From NCBI GenBank assembly GCA_013154225.1, contig JAADCW010000124.1:1-12613 (forward strand): DNA of 12,613 nucleotides, in the 5' to 3' direction. The position numbers and the translations under genes are program-made. Below, in pieces: positions 6,093-12,613 of the stretch (position 1 is the first letter of the stretch; every line of letters starts with the position of its first letter). The notes beneath the pieces are model-generated. The model made no database searches, was not told the origin of the DNA, and saw only the letters and a list, made by a program, of their open reading frames with translations. The DNA comes from Chloroflexota bacterium (GTDB taxonomy: Bacteria; Chloroflexota; Anaerolineae; Anaerolineales; DRMV01).

Positions 6093-8045
6093 ATGCGTTT
6101 TTCCCCTCGTTTCCGTGTGCTTGGGGCCGTTGTTCTGGCCCTGGCTCTGACGGTCGGCATCCTCAGCGTCGGCGCTGGTGCGCCGCCTGAGCGGGTGCGG
6201 GTCTGGGTTTCCTACCAGGCTGGCGCCCATGATACCGTCCACCAGGCCCTTCAGGGCGCTGGCGCCCAGTTCCACTACGACTTCCAGCGCCTCAATGCTT
6301 ATGTTGTCACCGTGCCTGAAAAAGCCTTACAGGGTCTGCGGAACAATCCCAACGTTGTCAGCATCGAAGAAGATGTGCCGCGCTATCTGTATGGCAGCGC
6401 CATGAGCACCCAGGCCGTGCAAGCCGCGGTGGCCGCGGCCGACACCGGCCAGACCGTGCCTTACGGCGTGGACATGGTGCAGGCGCGTGATGTGTGGGAT
6501 GCCGACCGCGACGGTGTCGTGGACAGCGGCGCCCCCACCGGCAGCGGCATTACTGTCTGCATCATTGACACCGGCCTTTACACCGACCACGAAGATTTTG
6601 CCGGCGTAGATATCATTGGTGGTTATTCCCAAGTTGGTGATCCGTGGGACACCGACGGCGCGGGCCACGGCACCCATGTGGCCGGCACCATTGCAGCAGC
6701 CAACAACAGCCTTGGCGTGGTGGGTGTGACCCCCGGTGCAGTTTCCCTCTACATTGTCAAAATCTTCGACAATGACGGTCTGTGGACCATGTCCTCCGAC
6801 TTGGTGGACGCCATTTACCGCTGCGCGGACGCAGGCGCCAACGTGGTCAGCATGAGCCTGGGCGGCAGCCGCTCCACCGGCAAGGAATCTCAGGCCTTTG
6901 CAGACCTCTACAACCAGGGCGTCCTGTTTGTGGCTGCTGCGGGCAACGATGGCACCACCGCCTACTCCTATCCCGCTTCCTATGACTCGGTCATCTCCGT
7001 GGCCGCGATTGACAGCACCGAAACCGTGGCCGACTTCTCTCAGCAGAACGACCAGGTGGAACTGGCTGCCCCTGGCGTGGACGTGCTGAGCACCATTCCG
7101 TGGATTGAAGAAAACCACGTCACCGTGGACGGCGTGACCTACGACGCCAACCACATCGAATACGCGGCTCGCGGCTCGGTGAGCGGCCCGTTGGTTGACG
7201 GTGGCCTGTGCGACAGCACCGGCGACTGGCAAGACGCGGTCGTGCTCTGCGAACGCGGCGACATCACCTTCTACGAGAAGGTCATGAACGTCCAGAACAG
7301 CGGCGGCGTTGCGGCCCTCATTTACAACAATGAGCCCGGCAACTTCTACGGCACCCTGGGCGATGGCAACTCCTCCGACATCATCGCGCTCAGCCTCACC
7401 CAGGAAGACGGCCAATATCTGGTCGCCAACAAACTGGGCGAAACCGCGGATGTGTACAGCAGCATCACCCAGCCGGCCAGCGGCTATGAAGCCTGGAGCG
7501 GCACCTCCATGGCAACGCCGCACGTTTCCGCTGTGGCCGCGCTGGTTTGGAGCGCCTTCCCCTCGCTGACCAACGCGGACATCCGCGCCGCGCTGGACGC
7601 GACCGCCAAAGACCTGGGCGAAGAAGGCCGCGATGTGGCCTACGGCTACGGCCTGGTGCAGGCCTATGACGCCATCCAATACCTGAGCGGCACCGACAAC
7701 GGTGGCGACGACGGCGATGATGGCGACACCGGCGACGAAGGTGCGCTGAGCGTCACCGTCGCGACCGACAAAGACACCTACACCAACCGCGAAACCGTCA
7801 ACATCACCGTGAACGTCACCGATGGCACCGATCCTGTGGCCGATGCCTCTGTGGCCATGACCATCACCACGGCCAGCGGCCGCACCGTGAGCGCGACCGC
7901 GACCACCGACGCCAACGGTCAGGCGACCTTCTCCTACTGGATCAACGCCAACCGTGACGGCGTAGGCACTTACACCGTAGATGTCACCGCCACCAAGAGT
8001 GGCTACACCTCTGGCTCTGCCAGCACAACGTTTGTGGTGGAATAG
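6093..8045 (+). CDS. Secreted subtilisin-like serine protease (S8) with PA domain and C-terminal Ig-like domain
   Basis: A 650-residue secreted subtilase. The signal peptide (1-30) has a basic start, a hydrophobic core LGAVVLALALTVGILSVG and a likely cut near AGA-P. An I9-type propeptide follows (about 34-98). The catalytic domain has the complete machinery: Asp159 in CIIDTG, His192 in GHGTHVAGT, oxyanion Asn285 in AAAGNDG and Ser472 in GTSMATPHVS. A protease-associated domain of about 100 residues (355-455) is inserted between Asn and Ser, with Cys373 and Cys386 as a possible disulfide. After the catalytic domain, an Asp/Gly-rich linker (533-550) leads to one Ig-like beta-sandwich (551-650) of Big/macroglobulin type. 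There is no LPXTG motif or final membrane helix, so release to the medium or non-covalent surface attachment is likely. Substrate unknown; probably nutritional peptide supply. It is transcribed alone, divergent from hrcA, and ends at a hairpin terminator. Confidence 0.93.
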   Translation: MRFSPRFRVLGAVVLALALTVGILSVGAGAPPERVRVWVSYQAGAHDTVHQALQGAGAQFHYDFQRLNAYVVTVPEKALQGLRNNPNVVSIEEDVPRYLYGSAMSTQAVQAAVAAADTGQTVPYGVDMVQARDVWDADRDGVVDSGAPTGSGITVCIIDTGLYTDHEDFAGVDIIGGYSQVGDPWDTDGAGHGTHVAGTIAAANNSLGVVGVTPGAVSLYIVKIFDNDGLWTMSSDLVDAIYRCADAGANVVSMSLGGSRSTGKESQAFADLYNQGVLFVAAAGNDGTTAYSYPASYDSVISVAAIDSTETVADFSQQNDQVELAAPGVDVLSTIPWIEENHVTVDGVTYDANHIEYAARGSVSGPLVDGGLCDSTGDWQDAVVLCERGDITFYEKVMNVQNSGGVAALIYNNEPGNFYGTLGDGNSSDIIALSLTQEDGQYLVANKLGETADVYSSITQPASGYEAWSGTSMATPHVSAVAALVWSAFPSLTNADIRAALDATAKDLGEEGRDVAYGYGLVQAYDAIQYLSGTDNGGDDGDDGDTGDEGALSVTVATDKDTYTNRETVNITVNVTDGTDPVADASVAMTITTASGRTVSATATTDANGQATFSYWINANRDGVGTYTVDVTATKSGYTSGSASTTFVVE

Positions 8046-8066
8046 TCCGCCTCTCCCTCCCCAAGC

Positions 8067-8098
8067 CAAAGGCCGAGGCTGTTTAGCCTCGGCCTTTG
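8067..8098 (+). terminator. Hairpin terminator behind the protease
   Basis: A perfect 13-bp stem, CAAAGGCCGAGGC (8067-8079) with GCCTCGGCCTTTG (8086-8098), closes a 6-nt loop TGTTTA, starting 21 nt after the protease TAG. The stem is very GC-rich, but only three T residues lie at its 3' side, so termination strength is uncertain. Being symmetric, it could also act on transcripts arriving from the opposite gene. Confidence 0.75.
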
Positions 8099-8133
8099 CA
8101 CGTCTAACCCGAGTTTCGGATAAGGGAAAAACC

Positions 8134-8222
8134 ATCGCGTTGAGCGGAGATTGCGAAGCAGCAGAAAAAAGCGCTTTTTGGCGCCTCACTGCGCTCTCCT
8201 TGGTCGCTCCGCCCAGCGCGAT
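8134..8222. repeat. Imperfect palindromic (REP/MITE-like) intergenic element
   Basis: Outer arms ATCGCGTTGAGCGGAG (8134-8149) and CTCCGCCCAGCGCGAT (8207-8222) pair over 15 of 16 positions, one of them G-U, with a single A-C mismatch. The centre carries a perfect 14-nt palindrome, AAAAAGCGCTTTTT (8166-8179). It contains no reading frame of note and sits between two convergent genes, where dispersed palindromic elements are common. It could also serve as the 3' hairpin of the minus-strand GH13 transcript. Whether it is repeated elsewhere in the genome cannot be seen from this window. Confidence 0.6.
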
Positions 8223-8272
8223 TGCCCTGTAAGGCTTATTCGCAATTCATGGTCAGGTGTCATGGCCAGCGG

Positions 8273-9994
8273 TTAGCGCATTTTCAACCAGCGCACCTGA
8301 TAGGGCGCCAAAGGCACCAACAGCCGGCCATCCGCGCCCGGAAGCAATACATCCTCAGAAAGCAGATCCTGCCAGGGGCGCGATGCGGCAATATCGTTTT
8401 CCAACCGCAAGGTGAGGGCTTCCTCACGCACCGAAATCAAAGCCAAAATCGTCTCCTGCCCTTCCCCACGGCGCACGGCAAACACCCCTGGGTGCACGTC
8501 CAAAATTTCCTGCCGCGCCTGGGGATGAAAAGCCGCCTGCGCCTGCCGTACATCCAACAACCGGCGATACGCGCGCAAAATGCGCGCCTCGCGCGTGGAT
8601 GGGTCGGCCAGTTTGGCCTCCAAGGCCGCGAGGGAAAACTTTTCCCGGTTGAGGGAACGCGGCTGTTGGGTTTGCTGATAGCACTTCTGGCAGTTGCGGG
8701 AACCGAACAGGGAATGGACGTAAATCCCTGGCACGCCGGCCAGGCTGAGCATAATGGCCTGGGAAGCCATAAAGCGCGGAATGTCGTTGTCTGAAGGCGC
8801 GTTGGGGTCGTTGAGGGCGTCGTACCAGGTAATGTTGAGTTCGTAAGGCGCTTGCGAACCATCAGGCCGGGCATAAGTGGACACGCGGCCACCGTGCGCC
8901 AGGGTCACATCGGCCAGGGCTTGAATTTCCTCTGGGGCCAGCCAACCTTCTGCTGGCCGCACGCCAATGCCATCGTGCGAGGCCAGGAAGTTGAAGAACG
9001 TCGTCGCCTGACTGGGCGTGCGCAGGGTGCGCGCCCACGCGGTCAGCCGTGCCGCGTTGCCCGTATGCAAGGCGTGCAAGGTCAACGGCGGCAGGGTGAA
9101 GTTGTAAACCAGTTGGGCTTCGTCATAGCCATCGCCAAAATAAGCGATGTTCTCCTCGTGGGGCACGTTGGTTTCGGTAATCAACAGCACCCCCGGCGCC
9201 ACGCGGTCCAACATCGCCCGAAAGAGTTTCACCACCGTATGGGTCTGCGGCAAGTGGATGCAGGGCGTGCCGATTTCCTTCCACAAATAAGCAATAGCAT
9301 CCAGACGGATGATGCGCGCGCCGTGCGCCACATAAAACAGCAGAATGTCCGCGATTTCCAACAGCACCGCGGGGTTGGCATAATTGAGGTCAATCTGATC
9401 CGCGCTGAATGTGGTCCACACATACTTGACGCCCTGCGCGGTTTCCACCTTGGTCAGCAGAGGCCACGGCCGCGGGCGCACCACCTGGGAAAGGTCAGTG
9501 TCTGGATCCACCACAATGAAGTAATCGCGGTAAGGCGCTTCGCCCCGCAAAAAGCCCTGGAACCAGGCCGATTCTCGCGAAACGTGGTTGATGACCGCGT
9601 CGAACATCAAGCGGTAATCTTGCTCCAAGGCCCGAATGTGCTCCCACGTGCCCAAATCGGGGTTCACCTGCCGATAGTCAATTACCGAAAAGCCATCGTC
9701 TGAAGAATAAGGGAAGAAAGGCAGCAGGTGGACGGCTGAGATGCTTTCCTTGAGATGGGTGCGCAAAAAACGATGCAGGCTTTGCAAAGGCGGTTCATCG
9801 GGCGAGCGGAACTGGTCGCCGTAGGTAATCAGCACAGCATCGCGAGAAGTCAGCCGCTGGGCCGGCGCGGGGGCGTCTTGCAACTGAGGATGGGTGCGGC
9901 GGAAGGCCTCCAAACGCTGTTCCAGCGTCTGAGTGGTTTCATCACCCTTTTGAGGGCCGTAGAGAAAACGGAGCAAATCTCTAAGCACAAGCAT
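8273..9994 (-). CDS. GH13 glycoside phosphorylase, probable glucosylglycerate phosphorylase
   Basis: A 573-residue retaining GH13 enzyme of the sucrose-phosphorylase subfamily. The (beta/alpha)8 motifs are clear: LLPFFPYSSDDGFSVIDY (90-107), DAVINHVS (132-139), nucleophile Asp232 in RLDAIAYLWKEIGT, acid/base Glu274 in ITETNVPHEENIAYFGDG and the transition-state Asp341 in ASHDGIGVRP. Sucrose phosphorylases carry Gln in a YQxN loop that touches fructose; here the loop reads PYELN with Glu385. The protein is also longer than the roughly 500-residue sucrose enzymes, with an extra N-terminal region, as in glucosylglycerate phosphorylases such as E. coli YcjM. The neighbouring gpgS supports glucosylglycerate plus phosphate giving glucose 1-phosphate and glycerate. 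The ATG 6 nt after the preceding stop is preferred over an in-frame TTG at 10000. Alternatives: sucrose, sucrose-phosphate or glucosylglycerol phosphorylase. Cytoplasmic; no signal peptide. Confidence 0.7.
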   Translation of the reverse strand: MLVLRDLLRFLYGPQKGDETTQTLEQRLEAFRRTHPQLQDAPAPAQRLTSRDAVLITYGDQFRSPDEPPLQSLHRFLRTHLKESISAVHLLPFFPYSSDDGFSVIDYRQVNPDLGTWEHIRALEQDYRLMFDAVINHVSRESAWFQGFLRGEAPYRDYFIVVDPDTDLSQVVRPRPWPLLTKVETAQGVKYVWTTFSADQIDLNYANPAVLLEIADILLFYVAHGARIIRLDAIAYLWKEIGTPCIHLPQTHTVVKLFRAMLDRVAPGVLLITETNVPHEENIAYFGDGYDEAQLVYNFTLPPLTLHALHTGNAARLTAWARTLRTPSQATTFFNFLASHDGIGVRPAEGWLAPEEIQALADVTLAHGGRVSTYARPDGSQAPYELNITWYDALNDPNAPSDNDIPRFMASQAIMLSLAGVPGIYVHSLFGSRNCQKCYQQTQQPRSLNREKFSLAALEAKLADPSTREARILRAYRRLLDVRQAQAAFHPQARQEILDVHPGVFAVRRGEGQETILALISVREEALTLRLENDIAASRPWQDLLSEDVLLPGADGRLLVPLAPYQVRWLKMR

Positions 9995-10000
9995 AGCCAA

Positions 10001-10588
10001 TCACCGCACAGGGAAGGCCGCAGACGACGGCACTTCCAGAATTTCGTACTGGGCATTGGGCACAGGAATGCGACGCACTTCCTCGGGGTCGTAGCCCTGG
10101 TAACGGATTTTGATCAGCGCGATGGGCAAGCGATGGGCGACCACGGCCACGGTTTGATCTGGATGGCGGGCGAGGATGTCGTCCACCGCGGCATACACCC
10201 GCCGCTGCACTTCGGCAATGGTTTCACCGCCGGGCGGGCGGGTTTGCCAGGGGGCCACTTCCCACGCGTGGAACAATTCCGGCCAACGGCGGGCAATCTC
10301 CGTGGCCAGCACGCCTTCCCACGCGCCCAGATGGATTTCCTTGAGCCGCGGTTCGGCCTTGAGGGGCGCGGCCACGGCCTGGGCTACGATGGTCGCGGTT
10401 TGCCAGGCCCGACGCAGGGGGCTGGCATACACCACCGCGGGCTTGGGGCCTTTTTCCTGCAACTGCTGGGCCAACGCGTGCGCCTGCGCCAAACCGCGGG
10501 CATTGAGGGGCGGATCAGCCTGGCCTTGATACCGCCCCTCCACGTTCCAGTCGGTTTCGCCGTGGCGGATGAGCAAAAGGGTCGTCAT
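10001..10588 (-). CDS. Histidine phosphatase, possible glucosyl-3-phosphoglycerate phosphatase
   Basis: A 195-residue member of the histidine phosphatase (phosphoglycerate-mutase-like) superfamily. It shows LLIRHGETDWN with phospho-acceptor His9, the phosphate-binding SPLRRAWQTA (57-66), the acidic EIHLGAWEG (84-92) with probable proton donor Glu84, PPGGET (118-123) and the second His152 in VVAHRLP. The usual HG after that His is HR here. In mycobacteria the enzyme that dephosphorylates glucosyl-3-phosphoglycerate (GpgP) belongs to this superfamily, and this gene sits directly between gpgS and the GH13 phosphorylase, 21 nt and 6 nt from them. That makes the GpgP role the favoured inference. 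An alpha-ribazole phosphatase or a broad phosphatase cannot be excluded from sequence alone. ATG at 10588 gives the family-typical N-terminus; GTG (10594) lies closer to the GAGGG ribosome binding site and is an alternative. Confidence 0.85.
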   Translation of the reverse strand: MTTLLLIRHGETDWNVEGRYQGQADPPLNARGLAQAHALAQQLQEKGPKPAVVYASPLRRAWQTATIVAQAVAAPLKAEPRLKEIHLGAWEGVLATEIARRWPELFHAWEVAPWQTRPPGGETIAEVQRRVYAAVDDILARHPDQTVAVVAHRLPIALIKIRYQGYDPEEVRRIPVPNAQYEILEVPSSAAFPVR

Positions 10589-10609
10589 GGTCACCAAAGC
10601 CCTCGCAGG

Positions 10610-12478
10610 CTATTTCTTCAACGATTCTCGCAGGGCGCGGTATTCGGGAATTTCGATCATCGGCGGGCGCTCGCGCTCCACCACCTCCCGCTGATCCAGA
10701 TAATAGCGCCCAGGCGCATAGCGAATCAGGTTCATGGTCTTGTTGATGTCTTCCAGCAAGCGGATCTTGTGGCGCTCTTCCAGACGCCGCACCACCACCT
10801 GAATGATGGCAAAAGCCATGGGGGAAAGGTCAGGCAGCGGCTTGTTGCGGTGAATGCGCTCGCGCAGATCCACCTGAGCGATGGCGCTTAGGCCAAAGTT
10901 TTCCAACAGGTCAATCAGCAGGCCGGTTTCCACGCCGTAGCCGGTGAAGAAGGGCACACGCTCCAGCGCCTCACGGCGGCCTGCATATTCCCCGGAAAGG
11001 GGCTGAATCAACCCCGAGAGTTCGGGGAAGAACATGTTGAGCAACGGACGCGCGGTGAGTTCGGTCACCCGGCCGCCGCCACCAGCCACGATTTTATCAC
11101 CCTGCTTCAGCGGACGGCGGTAAAAGCCCTTCACATACTGGATTTTGGGATTGATGAGCAAAGGCCCAATGATGCCGTACACGAAACGCGGGTGAATGTT
11201 GCTGATGTCGGTGTCAATCCAGGCAATGATGTCGCCTTTGAGCACGTAGAGGCTCTTCCACAGGGCTTCGCCCTTGCCGTGATACGCGCCGTGCTGGGGC
11301 AAAATTTCCTGATGGATATACACCGGAATGCCCAACTCCGCGGCAATTTCGCGGGTGTAATCCACAGAGCCGCTGTCAATGAGCACAATTTCATCCAACA
11401 GGGGGAATTCGTCCATCAGCGCGGTCTTCACAGTGGTGATGACTTTGCCTACAGTGGCCTCTTCGTTGAGGGCAGGCAAGCCCAAGCTGATGGTCAGCCC
11501 CTGCTGTTCCTTGAGGCGCACCAGGCGCTCCAGGTCGGCAAATTCTTCACTGCGGAAGGTGTTTTCCGCAAACCAACGGTCCACCACCAGGCTGAGGGGG
11601 CGGCGGGCAATGCGCTTTTCCGCGCGATGCTCTGCGGCCTCTTGCCTGGCTTGCGAAGCCGCACTCTTGACGATCAACAACGTGCTGTCCAGATCCCGCA
11701 CCAGGCGCTCCAGGCGAGGCGAAAGCAGTTTGCCGGGCGGGTTGTTGCGGCTGGAAGCTCCCATGACCACGACATCGTGATCGCGGCTTTCCTTCCGCAC
11801 CGCGTCTTCCATCTCGTCCAGGGTGGTGACCGAGCGCGTGATGGCCTTCAGCCCGCGCAGTGCACTGCCGAAATGGGCAAAGAGGCGCTCTTCAGCATCA
11901 TAAGCGGCTTCGCTGGTGGCATGCAAAAGGGTGATGCGTGCGGAAGCGTATTCGGCCACAGCCAAAGCCACCCGCAGCGCCTCGGCATCATACGGGCCAC
12001 CGCGCACCGGCAACAGCACTTGCTTGACTTCTTGCCAGGTCGTGGGTGCTTTGCCCTGCCGGGCAACGACCAGGTTGCTGGGCAACGCGTCCAGATTGGC
12101 GTCTTCCAGGGAAGGGATGGCCGCGTTAGGCCACGGCACCAGGATGGTGTGGATGTGCTCTTCGCGAGCGTAGTCACACAGTGCATCCCAAATATGCTCA
12201 GGATGCCGCGCCAGGGAATGCACATACAGCGCGGGCACCTGATAGCGCTGTAACACCGGCGCGATGGCTTCCCGCAGGCGGCTCAAAGGGCCCGCGGCCG
12301 CGCTCAGGGGTTCGTCTTCAGGCACGTCTTTGATCAGCAAAACCACGATCTGCCCACGGGCGTGTCCGTGGGCCAGGATATGCGCCAGGGGTAACAGAAA
12401 CTCTGCTTCTTCGGGTGTTGCTACGGCAACCAAAATTCGCGGTGTTGCTGGTTTGCTGACGTCTGGATGATGTGGCAT
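10610..12478 (-). CDS. gpgS: Glucosyl-3-phosphoglycerate synthase with two N-terminal universal-stress-like domains
   Basis: A 622-residue fusion. Residues about 12-137 and 152-270 look like tandem universal stress protein folds (RILVAVATPEEAEFLLPLA; VLLPVRGGPYDAEALRVALA; VMGASSRNN to STLLIV), but the second lacks the canonical GxxG-x9-G(S/T) nucleotide loop. From about 298 it is a GT81 GpgS: LGLPALNEEATVGKVI (332-347), IDSGSVDYT (367-375), GKGEALWKSL (401-410), the metal-binding DTD (422-424), VKGFYRRPL (449-457), GGGGRVTELTARPLL (466-480), QPLSGEYAGRRE (492-503), GYGVETGLLID (513-523) and RIHRNKPL (541-548). GpgS transfers glucose from an NDP donor to 3-phosphoglycerate, the first step of glucosylglycerate synthesis. 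ATG at 12478 is chosen over a TTG at 12529 because GGGGAGG lies 7 nt upstream. It is first of a three-gene cluster. The catalytic call is firm; the role of the stress domains is unknown. Confidence 0.92.
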   Translation of the reverse strand: MPHHPDVSKPATPRILVAVATPEEAEFLLPLAHILAHGHARGQIVVLLIKDVPEDEPLSAAAGPLSRLREAIAPVLQRYQVPALYVHSLARHPEHIWDALCDYAREEHIHTILVPWPNAAIPSLEDANLDALPSNLVVARQGKAPTTWQEVKQVLLPVRGGPYDAEALRVALAVAEYASARITLLHATSEAAYDAEERLFAHFGSALRGLKAITRSVTTLDEMEDAVRKESRDHDVVVMGASSRNNPPGKLLSPRLERLVRDLDSTLLIVKSAASQARQEAAEHRAEKRIARRPLSLVVDRWFAENTFRSEEFADLERLVRLKEQQGLTISLGLPALNEEATVGKVITTVKTALMDEFPLLDEIVLIDSGSVDYTREIAAELGIPVYIHQEILPQHGAYHGKGEALWKSLYVLKGDIIAWIDTDISNIHPRFVYGIIGPLLINPKIQYVKGFYRRPLKQGDKIVAGGGGRVTELTARPLLNMFFPELSGLIQPLSGEYAGRREALERVPFFTGYGVETGLLIDLLENFGLSAIAQVDLRERIHRNKPLPDLSPMAFAIIQVVVRRLEERHKIRLLEDINKTMNLIRYAPGRYYLDQREVVERERPPMIEIPEYRALRESLKK

Positions 12479-12485
12479 GACACTA

Positions 12486-12492
12486 CCTCCCC
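12486..12492 (-). promoter_or_regulatory. Ribosome binding site deciding the gpgS start
   Basis: On the minus strand GGGGAGG lies 7 nt before the ATG at 12478-12476. It lies inside the possible 17-residue extension from the TTG at 12529, for which no good Shine-Dalgarno is seen, so the shorter protein is preferred. Upstream to the window edge (12493-12613) I see no further gene and only a weak promoter candidate. Confidence 0.75.
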
Positions 12493-12613
12493 AAGGATGT
12501 GTGGGTGCCGTCTGATTTTGGATGTTCAAACACGCCAGGCCGCTTTTGCCAACGGTTGTGAAGCAAATTGGCTTCTGCGGCCTTCCTCATGCCAACAAAG
12601 GGATCAACTGCTC

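Noticed and set aside
6327..8189. A 620-codon open frame antisense to the protease.
   Set aside because: The opposite strand encodes an unmistakable subtilase with all catalytic residues. The antisense product is a low-complexity Gly/Val/His-rich sequence without known motifs.
12479..12529. 17-residue N-terminal extension of gpgS from a TTG codon.
   Set aside because: The ribosome binding site GGGGAGG lies inside it and points to the ATG at 12478.
12525..12555. Possible gpgS promoter, TTGGCA-N17-TTGAAC on the minus strand.
   Set aside because: The -35 is good but the -10 matches only 3 of 6 consensus positions, so chance is a sufficient explanation. The true promoter may lie nearby or beyond the window.

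Overview
The window looks like chromosomal DNA from a GC-rich, free-living bacterium. My best guess is a member of the Chloroflexota (Anaerolineae-like). The reasons are an HrcA/CIRCE-controlled hrcA-grpE-dnaK-dnaJ-prmA operon, a DnaK that keeps the roughly 24-residue nucleotide-domain insert that Bacillus lacks, a secreted PA-domain subtilase, and a glucosylglycerate gene set. The phylum is an inference from gene content, not a measured placement. All seven neighbours look intact and housekeeping-like; I see no phage, transposase, CRISPR or RNA gene.

Layout: (1) 89-5757, minus strand: the heat-shock operon, transcribed hrcA, grpE, dnaK, dnaJ, prmA. A sigma70-type promoter (TTGACG-N17-TATCAT, 5821-5849) is followed directly by a perfect CIRCE operator with 13-nt arms (5776-5810). 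HrcA therefore probably represses its own operon, and GrpE, DnaK and DnaJ form the Hsp70 refolding cycle. (2) 5758-6092: divergent intergenic region with promoter, operator, a run of degenerate heptanucleotide repeats and the leader of the next gene. (3) 6093-8045, plus strand: a secreted subtilisin-like protease, with a terminator hairpin at 8067-8098. (4) 8099-8272: convergent intergenic region holding an imperfect 89-bp palindromic repeat. (5) 8273-12478, minus strand: a tight three-gene cluster transcribed gpgS (with two N-terminal universal-stress-protein-like domains), a histidine phosphatase, and a GH13 glycoside phosphorylase.

The most interesting part is the last cluster. GpgS makes glucosyl-3-phosphoglycerate from an NDP-glucose and 3-phosphoglycerate. 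The histidine phosphatase resembles the type that removes that phosphate in mycobacteria. The GH13 enzyme is of the sucrose-phosphorylase type but carries Glu where sucrose phosphorylases have a fructose-site Gln, fitting glucosylglycerate phosphorylase. Together the three genes would make and recycle the compatible solute glucosylglycerate, with the synthase fused to a stress-sensor-like module. The assignment of the last two genes rests on context plus motifs and is not proven.
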